The translations under genes and the position numbers were made by a program. A stretch of DNA of 64,000 nucleotides, taken from assembly GCF_916618755.1 (NCBI RefSeq), contig NZ_CAKAKB010000003.1, positions 124,001-188,000 on the forward strand. The letters run 5' to 3'. The stretch is from Actinotalea sp. Marseille-Q4924. GTDB lineage: Bacteria; Actinomycetota; Actinomycetes; Actinomycetales; Cellulomonadaceae. Below are positions 18,769 to 27,297 of the stretch, piece by piece. The notes under the pieces were generated by a model that saw only the letters and a list, made by a program, of their open reading frames with translations, was not told the origin of the DNA and made no database searches. Within the stretch, counting starts at the first letter, position 1; each line of letters opens with the position of its first letter.

Positions 18769-18959
18769 GGCCACCCGAGCCGTGACCGCGGTGCGTCCGC
18801 CGGACTCGCCCGCTGCGTCGTGGGCACCCGACAAGACGACCGGTTGTTCCTGTCCGCCGGGCGACCGTCGCGGCCGGACCCGGCGGGCTAGCGTCGGGCC
18901 CGGCCGTCGCAGCGCCTGCGCGCCGGCGACGCCCGCACACGACTGGACGGAGTCCCTCG

Positions 18960-19727
18960 ATGGGCCTGCTCGACGGCAAGAAGCTCCTCGTCACCGGCGT
19001 CCTGACCGAGGGATCCATCGCCTTCCACGCGGCACGGCTCGCGCAGGAGCAGGGCGCCGACGTCGTCCTGACGTCGTTCGGGCGCCAGCTGCGGCTCACC
19101 CAGGCGATCGCGCGCCGGCTGCCCGCGGCGGCACCGGTGGTCCGGCTCGACGTCACGTCGGCGGAGGACCTCGCGGCGCTCGCCGACGTGGTGGGCGAGC
19201 ACACGGACCACCTCGACGGGGTCGTCCACTCGATCGGGTTCGCGCCGCAGTCGGTCCTGGGCGGGAACTTCCTGGCGGCGTCGTGGGAGGACGTCGCGAC
19301 GGCGGTCCACGTGTCCGCCTTCTCCCTCAAGGCCCTCGCCGTGGCCTCCCGGCCGCTGCTGCGACGGGGCTCCGCCGTCGTCGGGCTGACCTTCGACGCG
19401 CGGTACGCCTGGCCGGTCTACGACTGGATGGGAGTCGCGAAGGCGGCGTTCGAGGCTACGTCGCGGTACCTCGCCCGCGACCTCGGGCCGGACGGCATCC
19501 GGGTCAACCTCGTCTCGGCAGGCCCCGTCCGGACGACCGCCGCGACCTCGATTCCGGGGTTCGAGGAGATCGAGCGGCGCTGGCCGGAGCGGTCGCCGCT
19601 GGGTTGGGACATGCGCGACGCCGAGCCGACCGCCCGGGCCGTCGTGGCCCTCCTGTCCGACTGGTTCCCGGCGACCACCGGCGAGGTCGTGCACGTCGAC
19701 GGCGGCTTCCACGCGACGGGGCTGTGA
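18960..19727 (+). CDS. fabI: Enoyl-ACP reductase (NADH), FabI/InhA type
   Basis: A 255-aa short-chain reductase catalysing the last step of fatty-acid elongation. N-terminal GKKLLVTGVLTEGSIAFHAARLAQEQGADVVLTSF is the FabI/InhA nucleotide site. Catalytic Tyr and Lys are in YDWMGVAKAAFEA, and the C-terminal HVDGGFHATGL is typical of InhA-like enzymes. A weak GGAG precedes the ATG. It is followed by a nitronate-monooxygenase-type gene, with a palindromic operator between them. Confidence 0.93.
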   Translation: MGLLDGKKLLVTGVLTEGSIAFHAARLAQEQGADVVLTSFGRQLRLTQAIARRLPAAAPVVRLDVTSAEDLAALADVVGEHTDHLDGVVHSIGFAPQSVLGGNFLAASWEDVATAVHVSAFSLKALAVASRPLLRRGSAVVGLTFDARYAWPVYDWMGVAKAAFEATSRYLARDLGPDGIRVNLVSAGPVRTTAATSIPGFEEIERRWPERSPLGWDMRDAEPTARAVVALLSDWFPATTGEVVHVDGGFHATGL

Positions 19728-19786
19728 CCGCGGCCGGGAGGGACGAAGGTCCCGGGTGCGCCGGGACGGCCTGCCTACGGTGAGCG

Positions 19787-19806
19787 AACCTACGGAACCG
19801 TAGGTT
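19787..19806. promoter_or_regulatory. Perfect palindromic operator upstream of the nitronate monooxygenase gene
   Basis: AACCTACGG-AA-CCGTAGGTT: 9-bp perfect arms with a 2-nt centre. An extra CCTACGG half-site lies 16 bp upstream at 19773. The form is typical of a TetR-family operator. It is 42 bp before the ATG at 19848. Confidence 0.7.
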
Positions 19807-19847
19807 GCCGCCCCCGGGGTCCCGCCGAGCATCGAGGAGCCGCGCCC

Positions 19848-21350
19848 ATGAGCTCACCGTCCGCGTCGACGGGACCTCCCGGTGGCCACCCCCGCGCCAT
19901 CCAGGGCGGGATGGGCGTCGCCGTGTCGTCGTGGCGACTCGCGTCGGCGGTGGCCCGCGCCGGACAGCTCGGCGTCGTCTCCGGGACGGCGCTGGACCTC
20001 GTCCTCGCGCGCCGGCTCCAGGACGGCGACGTCGACGGCAGCTGCCGGCGGGCGATGGCGGCGTTCCCCGTCCCGGAGGTCGCCGACCGGGTGCTCGAGC
20101 GGTACTTCACAGCCGGTGGACGCGCGGCCGGCCGGCCGTACCTGCCCCAACCGCGGCTGGCCCTGCGGCAGACCCGCGCGATGCAGGAGCTCATCGTCCT
20201 CGGCAGCTTCGTCGAGGTCTGGCTCGCCCGTGAGCGCCACACCGGCCGGGTGGGCATCAACCTCCTCGAGAAGGTCCAGATGGCCACCCCGGCCGCCGTG
20301 TACGGCGCCATGGTCGCGGGCGTCGACGTCGTCCTCATGGGGGCGGGCGTGCCGCGGGAGATCCCGCGGATGCTCGACCGGCTCGCCGCGCAGGAGCCCG
20401 TGCGGCTGCCCGTGCACGTCACCGGCGCCGCGGTGGGCGAGCACGGTGTGGACCTCGACCCGGTGGGGCTCCTCGGCCCTCTCACGGTCCGTCGGCCGGA
20501 CCTGCTCGCCATCGTCTCGGCCGACGTGCTCGCCGCTTATCTGGCTCGCGACGAGGCGATCCGCCCCGACGGGCTCGTCGTCGAAGGCCCGAGCGCCGGC
20601 GGTCACAACGCGCCTCCTCGGGGCCGTCCCGTGCTGGACGACCTCGGCCAGCCGGTGTTCGGGCCGCGCGATGCCGCCGACGTGGCGAAGGTCGCGGCCC
20701 TGGGCCTGCCGTTCTGGCTCGCGGGCTCGTTCGGGACGCCCGAGGCGCTGCAGGCGGCGCAGGCCGCGGGCGCGTGCGGGGTGCAGGTCGGCTCGCTGTT
20801 CGCGCTGAGCTCCGACTCGGGGCTGGCGCCGTCGTTGCGCGAGAGCCTGCTGGCGGAGCTCCGCGCAGGGACGCTCGAGGTCCGGACCGACCCCCGCGCC
20901 TCGCCGACCGGCTTCCCGTTCAAGGTCGCGCAGCTCGCGGGGACCCTGTCGGACGAGCGCCTCAGCGCTGACCGGCCGCGCCTGTGCGACCTGGGGTACC
21001 TGCGCACGCCGTACGTGCGTCCGGGCGGTGGCGTCGGCTACCACTGCCCGTCCGAGCCGCTCCTGACGCACGCCCGCAAGGGCGGGAGCGTCGCCGAGGC
21101 GGCCGGCCGGGCGTGCCTGTGCAACGCGCTCGCCGCCAACGTGGGGCTGGGGCAGACGCGGCCCGACGGCTACGTCGAGCAGCCGTTGGTGACCCTGGGC
21201 ACCGATCTCGAGGGGCCCCTGCGTCTGGTGCGGACGTACCCGGGTGGGTGGTCGGCCGCGGAGGCGGTGCGGTGGCTGCTCGCGGGCGACGCCGTACCAG
21301 CCCCCGAGGGTCAGCGCGCCTTGGGGATGAACACCCACAGGACGACGTAG
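19848..21350 (+). CDS. Nitronate monooxygenase / PfaD-like flavoprotein
   Basis: A 500-aa FMN-dependent TIM-barrel protein of the 2-nitropropane dioxygenase superfamily. It starts AIQGGMGVAVSSWRLASAVARAGQLGVVSGTA (FMN phosphate region) and continues through VGINLLEKVQMATP, GVDVVLMGAGVPREIPRML, VEGPSAGGHNAPP (catalytic His region) and AAGACGVQVGSLFALS. It is longer than bacterial nitronate monooxygenases (about 350 aa) and resembles PfaD-type enoyl reductases. That resemblance and the adjacent fabI suggest a lipid role, as inference. GAGG precedes the ATG. The last 40 bp overlap the convergent pspC-like gene. Confidence 0.82.
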   Translation: MSSPSASTGPPGGHPRAIQGGMGVAVSSWRLASAVARAGQLGVVSGTALDLVLARRLQDGDVDGSCRRAMAAFPVPEVADRVLERYFTAGGRAAGRPYLPQPRLALRQTRAMQELIVLGSFVEVWLARERHTGRVGINLLEKVQMATPAAVYGAMVAGVDVVLMGAGVPREIPRMLDRLAAQEPVRLPVHVTGAAVGEHGVDLDPVGLLGPLTVRRPDLLAIVSADVLAAYLARDEAIRPDGLVVEGPSAGGHNAPPRGRPVLDDLGQPVFGPRDAADVAKVAALGLPFWLAGSFGTPEALQAAQAAGACGVQVGSLFALSSDSGLAPSLRESLLAELRAGTLEVRTDPRASPTGFPFKVAQLAGTLSDERLSADRPRLCDLGYLRTPYVRPGGGVGYHCPSEPLLTHARKGGSVAEAAGRACLCNALAANVGLGQTRPDGYVEQPLVTLGTDLEGPLRLVRTYPGGWSAAEAVRWLLAGDAVPAPEGQRALGMNTHRTT

Positions 21351-21499
21351 GCGAGCTCGCCGGCGCCGACCAGACCGAAGACGACGAACAGCAGCCGGAC
21401 GAGGGTGCGGGACAGCCCGAAGCGGTCCGCGACGGCGGCGGCGACTCCGGCGATGACGGCGCCCTCGCCCCGTCGCGGGCGGGTCAGCGTGGTAGCCAT
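21311..21499 (-). CDS. PspC-domain small membrane protein
   Basis: A 62-aa single PspC domain: MATTLTRPRRGEGAVIAGVAAA, then DRFGLSRTLVRLLFVVFGLVG, a second hydrophobic stretch and an FIPK end. PspC proteins act in envelope-stress sensing. The ATG at 21499 is fixed by GGAGG about 5 nt upstream; longer in-frame extensions lack a site. It overlaps the 3' end of the preceding convergent gene. Confidence 0.88.
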   Translation of the reverse strand: MATTLTRPRRGEGAVIAGVAAAVADRFGLSRTLVRLLFVVFGLVGAGELAYVVLWVFIPKAR

Positions 21500-21573
21500 G
21501 CGGTCCTCCAGCTGTGGGTGGGTGACTCTCTGTCTACACGGCGCCGAGGTCGTGCGCCCGTCCGGACCTCCGC

Positions 21574-22017
21574 TCACCCGGCCGCGAGCAGCCGGGCGAG
21601 CAGCCGTCTCAGCGTGGCGTGGCCCTCCGGGCCGAGGACGTCGTCGAGGCGGCTCTCGATGCCCTGGATCGTGGCGATGCCCGCCGCGATGCACTGCTGT
21701 CCGCGCGGCGTCAGGACGATCAGCTTCGCCCGACGGTCCGTCGGGTCGGGCGTCCGCTCGACGTAGCCCAGCTCCTCCAGCTCGTCGACCAGCTCGCCCA
21801 TGGCCTGAGGTGACATGTTCGCCCCCCTCGCGAGCGCCGTGAGGCGGCTGCCGTCGGGGTGGATCTGAGCGAACACCGCGGAGTGGGAGGGCTTCTGCGG
21901 GTAACCGGCACCGACGACACCGTCGACGATCTGGAAGCCCAGCATGCTGTACGCACGCCCGAGCATGGCGACCGTGTTGCCGGCCTGCTCCGGGGTGTGC
22001 TCTTGCCGCATGGTCAC
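21574..22017 (-). CDS. MarR-family transcriptional regulator
   Basis: A 147-aa winged-helix MarR regulator. The helix-turn-helix is SRLTALARGANMSPQAMGELVDELEELGYVERTPDPTDRRAKLIVLTPRG, including the DxRxK wing. A perfect 14-bp palindrome sits 5 bp before its start, in the space shared with the divergent hemerythrin-nitroreductase gene. Autoregulation and control of that gene are inferred. Confidence 0.9.
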   Translation of the reverse strand: MTMRQEHTPEQAGNTVAMLGRAYSMLGFQIVDGVVGAGYPQKPSHSAVFAQIHPDGSRLTALARGANMSPQAMGELVDELEELGYVERTPDPTDRRAKLIVLTPRGQQCIAAGIATIQGIESRLDDVLGPEGHATLRRLLARLLAAG

Positions 22018-22021
22018 ATCC

Positions 22022-22035
22022 TCAGGTATACCTGA
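22022..22035. promoter_or_regulatory. Palindromic MarR-type operator
   Basis: TCAGGTATACCTGA is a perfect 14-bp palindrome directly before the marR start and 53 bp before the divergent gene. A further ATCAGGTGA half-site follows at 22038. Confidence 0.75.
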
Positions 22036-22087
22036 CTATCAGGTGAACCGTAGGACCTGTCCGGCACCAGCTCGCGGAGGCGCGCCG

Positions 22088-23209
22088 ATGAGGACCACTG
22101 CCGCTCCCACACCGGCTCGTACCGAGGAGATGGCCGTCATCCACCGGGTGTTCCGGCGGGGCCTTCCCATGGTCGCCGGGCTGGTCCGTCGCACGCCGCC
22201 GGGCGCTACCGGCCGCTCGGAGGTGATCGCCGGGCATCTCGACTTCCTGCTCAGCGCCCTTCATCACCACCACTCCGGCGAGGACAGGAACATCTGGCCA
22301 CTGCTGCTGGAGCGCGCCGCCCCCGCGGCCGAGCTGGTCAGGCGGATGGAGGCGCAGCACGCGACCGTCGCGGAGCGGTCCGGCCGGGTCCGCTCGTTGC
22401 TGGACGCCTGGCGGGGATCGGCGACGGACGGCGAACCGCTCGCCGTGGCGATCGACGAGCTCAGCGCCGCGCTGGGCGAGCACCTCGACGACGAGGAGGC
22501 TCACGTCGTACCGCTCATCCGTGCCCACATCACCGCGCCGGAGTGGGAGCGGTTCGGTCGCCAGACGTTCGAGGAGCTCACCGATCCGGAGAAGCTGACG
22601 GCGACGGGGGCCCTCGAGGACGTGGCGACGGCTGAGGAGGCGGCCTGGTTCACCGGTGGACGGCCCGTCGCGACCACGGTGATGTGGCGACTCGTCGGAC
22701 GCCGCCGGTACGACCGCTACATCGCCGGGGTCCGCGGCACGTCGTCTCCCGGCCCGGCGCTGCAGCGGCTGTTCCGGGGGGCCAACCGCCTGGCCGTCGC
22801 GCTCTACCGCCGCTCGGGCGGCAGGATCGGTGGCTCGGCGAAGGGCGTACCCGTCCTGCTGCTCACCGCTCCGGGGCGGCGTACCGGCACCCCGCACACC
22901 GTGCCCGTGGCGTACCTGGAGCACGAGGGCGGCTACGTCGTGACCGGGTCGGCGGGCGGCGCCCCGGTCGACCCTCAGTGGTTCCGCAACGTCCGCGCCG
23001 CCCACTGGGTCCGGATCGAGATCGGCACGGAGTCCTACGACGCCGAGGTGACGGTGCCGGACGCCCCCACGCGCGATCTGCTGTGGCGCGACGTGGTGCT
23101 GGCGCGCGCCCCGTTCTTCGCGAAGTACGAGGAGAAGTCAGGCCGGATCATCCCGGTGGCCGTGCTGACCCCGCGACCTCCTGTCCCAGGGTCTCGCGGT
23201 CCGGGCTGA
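22088..23209 (+). CDS. Hemerythrin-like domain fused to an F420-type nitroreductase (DDN) domain
   Basis: A 373-aa two-domain protein. Residues about 10-150 form a hemerythrin HHE bundle, with histidines and acids in HLDFLLSALHHHHSGEDRNIWPLL and LGEHLDDEEAHVVPLI. From about residue 230 on it is a deazaflavin-dependent nitroreductase (DDN) fold: SAKGVPVLLLTAPGRRTGTPHTVPVAYLEHEGGYVVTGS, then PQWFRNVRAAHWVRIEIG and the APFFAKYEEKSGRIIPVAVL end. DDN proteins use F420H2 to reduce quinones or nitro compounds. The ATG at 22088 follows CGGAGG. It is divergent from the MarR gene and probably under its control. A redox or oxygen-sensing role is inferred. Confidence 0.85.
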   Translation: MRTTAAPTPARTEEMAVIHRVFRRGLPMVAGLVRRTPPGATGRSEVIAGHLDFLLSALHHHHSGEDRNIWPLLLERAAPAAELVRRMEAQHATVAERSGRVRSLLDAWRGSATDGEPLAVAIDELSAALGEHLDDEEAHVVPLIRAHITAPEWERFGRQTFEELTDPEKLTATGALEDVATAEEAAWFTGGRPVATTVMWRLVGRRRYDRYIAGVRGTSSPGPALQRLFRGANRLAVALYRRSGGRIGGSAKGVPVLLLTAPGRRTGTPHTVPVAYLEHEGGYVVTGSAGGAPVDPQWFRNVRAAHWVRIEIGTESYDAEVTVPDAPTRDLLWRDVVLARAPFFAKYEEKSGRIIPVAVLTPRPPVPGSRGPG

Positions 23210-23217
23210 CTCCCGAA

Positions 23218-23255
23218 GGGCGCGGCCACGCCGTCACGACGGCGTGGCCGCGCCC
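23218..23255. terminator. Strong bidirectional hairpin terminator
   Basis: An 18-bp perfect inverted repeat (GGGCGCGGCCACGCCGTC and its complement) separated by 2 nt lies between the convergent nitroreductase fusion and the small secreted protein gene. Confidence 0.85.
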
Positions 23256-23278
23256 CCCGGCGTGGATCTATGCCCTGG

Positions 23279-23578
23279 TCAGCGGCACCAGGCGAAGAGC
23301 GAGGGGCTCTCGGTGTGCAGCTTCACGACCTGGCCCAGCGAGAGGTTGCTGCCGGCGGGAAGGGTTGTGAAGATCGGGCCGCTGACCGGGTCGGCCAGGG
23401 TCGAGTAGTCGATCTGCTTCTGGGCCGCGGCCTGCAGGAGGCCCGCCTCCTTGAGGAAGCCGATGCCCTGCTGGGCGCACGCAGCACCGGCGTTCGCGGG
23501 CGCGGCGGTCGCGGGCGCGGCGGCGAAGCCGGCGCTGAGCACGAGGGCGGTGGTGGCGAGGGCGATCTTCTTCTTCAT
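23279..23578 (-). CDS. Small secreted protein of unknown function
   Basis: A 99-aa exported protein. Signal peptide: MKKKIALATTALVLSAGFAAAPATAAP. The mature part is about 73 aa, with two cysteines (ACAQQ and the C-terminal WCR) that could form a disulfide, and QGIGFLKEAGLLQAAAQKQIDYSTLADP. No family is recognised. AGGAGG precedes the ATG. Confidence 0.82.
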   Translation of the reverse strand: MKKKIALATTALVLSAGFAAAPATAAPANAGAACAQQGIGFLKEAGLLQAAAQKQIDYSTLADPVSGPIFTTLPAGSNLSLGQVVKLHTESPSLFAWCR

Positions 23579-23734
23579 GGGGAGCCTCCTGAAGTGATCT
23601 CGTGTCCGGTTCATCCCGGACCTCACCTCCACTACGGCGGCGGGTGCTCCGTCGGATGCACCACATCTCGTCCAGTCAGGCTGAGGTCCGCCTGCCCCCT
23701 GTCGCACGGAGCGCCCCGCTGCGAGACTGCGCTG

Positions 23735-24883
23735 GTGAGGCTTGTCTTCGCCGCCATCCCGGCGTTCGGGCACCTGTACCCGCTCATGCCGTTGGCCCTG
23801 GCCTGCGCGGACGCCGGCCACGACGTGACGGTGGCAGCCGGGCCGCCCTTCCTGGGTCGACTGCCCCTCCCGACGATCCTCCAACAGCCTCCAGGGCTGG
23901 ACCTGGAGGCGACCATGGCGGAGACGCAGCGACGCAACCCGCACCTCCATGGCGGGGAGCTGATGGTCGGGCTGTTCGCCGATGTCACGGCCGAGGCAGT
24001 GGTCGAGACCCTCCTCCCTGCGCTGGAGGCGTCCCCGCCGGACCTGATCGTGTACGAGGCGATGGATGCCGGGGTCGGCGTCGTCGCCGACCTGCTGGGC
24101 GTGCCGGCGGTCGCGTACGCCATCTCGCTCGTGCAGGACGGTCCCGCGGCCGTCCATCCGGCGACGGTGCGGTACCGGCAGGAGGCGTGGCGCAGGCGTG
24201 GCCGGCGACCGCCGGAGGACGTCGTGCTGCTGGGGCGGGGGCTGCTCGACCACACCCCGCCGTCGCTGCGTGGGCTCGGCGCGGCGCTCGACGCGACGAG
24301 GTTCCCGGTTCGGCCCGTGCCGTATGCCGAGGGCTCCGCGACCGTCCCGGCATGGATGACGGCTCCCGCTTCCCGGCCCCGGGTGTACCTCACGCTCGGC
24401 ACGGTCTCGTTCGGCGCCGTCGATGTGCTGAGGCGAGCGGTCCAGGAGATCTCGAGCCTGGACGTCGACCTGCTGGTCGTCGTCGGGCCCGAGGGAGACC
24501 CGGCGGCACTCGGTGCGGTGCCGGCGAACGTCCAGGTGGAGCGGTTCGTCGACCAGGCGGGTGTGCTCGCCCGGGTCGACCTGCTCGTCCACCACGGGGG
24601 GACGGGTTCCGTGCTTGGCGCGCTGGCGAACGGACTACCCCAGCTGGTGATGCCGCAGGGCGCCGACCAGTACGCCAACGCAGCCGCACTGAGCGAGGTC
24701 GGTGCTGCGCGGGCCCTGGTGGAGCCGTACCCCGAGTCCGGGGCGATCCGGCGGGAGGTCGAGCACCTGCTGTCCGGAACGGCGGAGCGGGGCAGGGCGC
24801 GGGAGCTCCAGGCCGAGATCGCGGCCCTCCCGGAGCCGGCCGACGTCGTCGATCAGCTGGTCGCTCTCGCGGCGGACGGCTAG
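23735..24883 (+). CDS. Family 1 (MGT-like) glycosyltransferase
   Basis: A 382-aa GT-B glycosyltransferase of the UGT/macrolide-transferase kind. The N-terminal domain begins VRLVFAAIPAFGHLYPLMPLALACADAGHDVTVAAG. The C-terminal donor-binding domain contains VERFVDQAGVLARVDLLVHHGGTGSVLGALANGLPQLVMPQGADQYANA, including the HHGG and GxDQ nucleotide-sugar signature. The acceptor is probably a small lipophilic molecule; no biosynthetic cluster is adjacent. The GTG at 23735 is the only start that keeps the first beta strand intact. Confidence 0.88.
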   Translation: MRLVFAAIPAFGHLYPLMPLALACADAGHDVTVAAGPPFLGRLPLPTILQQPPGLDLEATMAETQRRNPHLHGGELMVGLFADVTAEAVVETLLPALEASPPDLIVYEAMDAGVGVVADLLGVPAVAYAISLVQDGPAAVHPATVRYRQEAWRRRGRRPPEDVVLLGRGLLDHTPPSLRGLGAALDATRFPVRPVPYAEGSATVPAWMTAPASRPRVYLTLGTVSFGAVDVLRRAVQEISSLDVDLLVVVGPEGDPAALGAVPANVQVERFVDQAGVLARVDLLVHHGGTGSVLGALANGLPQLVMPQGADQYANAAALSEVGAARALVEPYPESGAIRREVEHLLSGTAERGRARELQAEIAALPEPADVVDQLVALAADG

Positions 24884-25016
24884 ACAGGGCGCCGCGCGGC
24901 AGTCTTCAGTGCGCTGCGCGCGGGCTCTCGCATCTGGGCAGAGCGTCAGCACAGGTATGAGCGTGAGGGGGCTGATCTCGTTGACGACGCTGCAGACGGG
25001 GGCGCACCATCGGGAC

Positions 25017-25523
25017 ATGCACGAGGCCGGCATCGCCCTGGTGCGACTCAGCGAGGTGCCGCTCGAGGCCGTTCACGCGCTGCTGAACGACGAGCGCAGC
25101 CATCGACACCTCCCGCTCGCGGCTCCCTTCACTCCGGAGCAGGTGGCCGCCTGGGTCCGCGACAAGGACGCTCAGTGGGAAGAGGCCGGCTACGGCCCCT
25201 GGGCCGTCACCGTCGACGGACGGCTGGCCGGCTGGGGCGGTTTCCAGCGCGAGGCGAGCGGGGCCGATCTCGCTCTGGTCATGGATCGTGCCGACTGGGG
25301 CATCGGCCGGACGCTGCTTCACGTGATGCTCGAGCGCGGGTTCGCGGAGCTCGGACTCGACGAGGTCACCGTGGCGCTCCCGTTCTCACGCAACGCCACA
25401 CGTGCGCTCATGCGGTTCGGTTTTCGTCCAGACGGCGAGGTGATGTACGGCGGGATCATGTTCCGGCAGTACCGTCTCGACCGCGCCGCGTGGCAGGTCA
25501 CGGCAGCGTCGCTCCTGGAGTAG
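25017..25523 (+). CDS. GNAT-family acetyltransferase
   Basis: A 168-aa GNAT enzyme of the RimJ/RimL-like type, with VVGW-like core WAVTVDGRLAGWGGFQREASGADLALVMDRADWGIGRTLLHVMLERGFAELGLDEVTVALPFSRNATRALMRFGF compressed into the usual order: substrate strand, acetyl-CoA loop and C-terminal Asn-Ala-x-Arg element. Substrate unknown. An upstream in-frame ATG at 24957 would add 20 residues; 25017 fits family length better. Confidence 0.8.
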   Translation: MHEAGIALVRLSEVPLEAVHALLNDERSHRHLPLAAPFTPEQVAAWVRDKDAQWEEAGYGPWAVTVDGRLAGWGGFQREASGADLALVMDRADWGIGRTLLHVMLERGFAELGLDEVTVALPFSRNATRALMRFGFRPDGEVMYGGIMFRQYRLDRAAWQVTAASLLE

Positions 25524-25815
25524 CAGCCCTGGCAGCCCTCCGTGACGTCGCTCCCGGGGGCGAGCCCGGGCACAGAAGAGCGATCCGTGTCGACGGATGG
25601 CTGTCCCTGGTCGACCGACCAGAGTGCTCCAGCGTCCAGGCGTCGATACCTGCTCGACCTTGCCGCCGTCGTCGACACGCGTGCACCGTGGAACCCATGC
25701 ATGACGCCTGAGTTCCGCCACTCGACAGCGCCTGCAACCGACTCCAGCACTGACCGGCACGCCCCGGCTGTCCGCGAGGGCCGCCGCGCGCGCGGCAGGT
25801 CGGAGCCGGCAGTCG

Positions 25816-27009
25816 TCATCGCCGCCGTCGGCGGCCCGGTGCCCGGGCAGTCGAGCGGCGCACGATCAGCTCGTTGGGCAGGGCGGCTTCGAGCGCAGGC
25901 TCCTCGCCGCTGATCCGGCCGAGAAGCTGCGTGACGGCCTGCCGGCCCTGGGCCGCGAAGTCGACGCGGAGCGTCGTCAGTGGCGGGCGGTAGTACGCCG
26001 CATCTGGGACGTCGTCGACACCCGTCACGCTGATGTCGTCCGGTATCCGCAGGCCGCACTCCTCGAGGGCAAGCATGGCTCCCAGGGCCATCTGGTCGTT
26101 CGAGGCGACGATCGCCGTCGCCTCGACCCCGCCCGCGAGGGATCGGACCGCTTCGTACCCGGACCGTGCCGACCAGTCGCCGTGCACAGTTCCGACGGCT
26201 CGGAGCCCGTGAGACGTGAGCTCCGTCTCGTATGCCCGGACGCGGTTGCGCGCCGACGACCATGTCCGCGGCCCCGCGATGTGGAGGAAGTCGCGATGAC
26301 CGTGGTCCGCGAGGTGCTCGATGAGCGATCGGAAACCCGTCGTGGTGAGCTCAGAGCGTGTCTCGCCACCGGTGTCGTCAGGCTCCGCACCGATGAACGC
26401 GGGGACACCGAAGTCGGCCCTCTCGAACGCGGACGTCATCTCGTCCGTTGAGGACAGAGCGAGGACGCCGGCGAGGTCGTGGTGGCGGAGCAGTTCGAGC
26501 GCTTCCTCGATGGAGCCGGGACTGCTGACGTCGAGGGTGACGATGTCCATGACGTAGCCGGCGGCGCGCGCCGCGGCAGCGGCGCCATGGATGATCTTGC
26601 TCGGTCCGAACCGGTCGATCTCGTGCGTCAGTGCCCCGATCCGGTGCGACCGTCCCGTCGTGAGGGACCGCGCCGTGAGGTTGGGCCGGTAGCCGAGGAG
26701 CTTCAGCGCGTCGGTGACGCGGTCCCGGGTGGCCGGGCGGATTCCCTCGTAGCCCTGCAGATAGCGCGTCACCGTCTGGTGCGACACGCCCGCCGCGCGG
26801 GCGACGTCGTAGATGGTCGGCGGCTTGTCGGCGTTCTGGGGTGAGGCGCGTCTGAGGGTGGAGAGCGCCTCGCGCCGCCGCGGCGGAGCATCGCCCTCGG
26901 GCTCGACGGGCGCGGACGCGAGGGCGTCGGGCTCAGCGTCGGTCTTCGAAGGGACGGACGCCCCCGCGGCCTCGGTCGTCGGCACGGCCGAAGGAGAGGG
27001 TCGATCCAT
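25816..27009 (-). CDS. LacI-family transcriptional regulator
   Basis: A 397-aa regulator. About 60 low-complexity residues (Ala/Pro/Glu-rich) precede the helix-turn-helix PTIYDVARAAGVSHQTVTRYLQGYEGIRPATRDRV. The periplasmic-binding-like sugar domain follows, with GVLALSSTD, ATAIVASNDQMALGAMLALEECG and VTGVDDVPDAAYYRPPLTT. The N-terminal extension is unusual for the family. It is divergent from a secreted GH16-containing hydrolase. Two palindromes in the gap fit LacI operators, so it likely represses that gene until a sugar ligand is present. GGAG precedes the ATG. Confidence 0.92.
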   Translation of the reverse strand: MDRPSPSAVPTTEAAGASVPSKTDAEPDALASAPVEPEGDAPPRRREALSTLRRASPQNADKPPTIYDVARAAGVSHQTVTRYLQGYEGIRPATRDRVTDALKLLGYRPNLTARSLTTGRSHRIGALTHEIDRFGPSKIIHGAAAAARAAGYVMDIVTLDVSSPGSIEEALELLRHHDLAGVLALSSTDEMTSAFERADFGVPAFIGAEPDDTGGETRSELTTTGFRSLIEHLADHGHRDFLHIAGPRTWSSARNRVRAYETELTSHGLRAVGTVHGDWSARSGYEAVRSLAGGVEATAIVASNDQMALGAMLALEECGLRIPDDISVTGVDDVPDAAYYRPPLTTLRVDFAAQGRQAVTQLLGRISGEEPALEAALPNELIVRRSTARAPGRRRRR

Positions 27010-27096
27010 GGCGGCTCCTTCCGTGCGTCGCGAGAGACGTGCGGAGTGCCCAGTATCACCCCATAACGCCGCTTTCGTCGGCCTGCGGAGGTGACA

Positions 27097-27110
27097 TGTT
27101 GCCGGTAACA
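27097..27110. promoter_or_regulatory. LacI-type operator, copy 1
   Basis: TGTTGCCGGTAACA, 12 of 14 bases palindromic, in the intergenic region between the LacI gene and the secreted hydrolase; same outer half-sites (TGTT...AACA) as copy 2. Confidence 0.65.
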
Positions 27111-27128
27111 GGTTTTGATTTGCGCGCG

Positions 27129-27142
27129 TGTTGTCGACAACA
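27129..27142. promoter_or_regulatory. LacI-type operator, copy 2
   Basis: TGTTGTCGACAACA is a perfect 14-bp palindrome centred 32 bp (about three helical turns) from copy 1, so both could bind on the same DNA face. Confidence 0.7.
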
Positions 27143-27297
27143 TCGACGCATGCAGATGGTGATGAATTAAATGCTAGAGTTCGGCGGCGTCAAGAAAGCA
27201 GAGGCCGTGCTTTCCCCGCAAATCGGACAAAACCTTGAGCAATGACATGCGGGGAATTACGACATTGCGATTCTACCGAACCGACCGAAGGGTGAAC

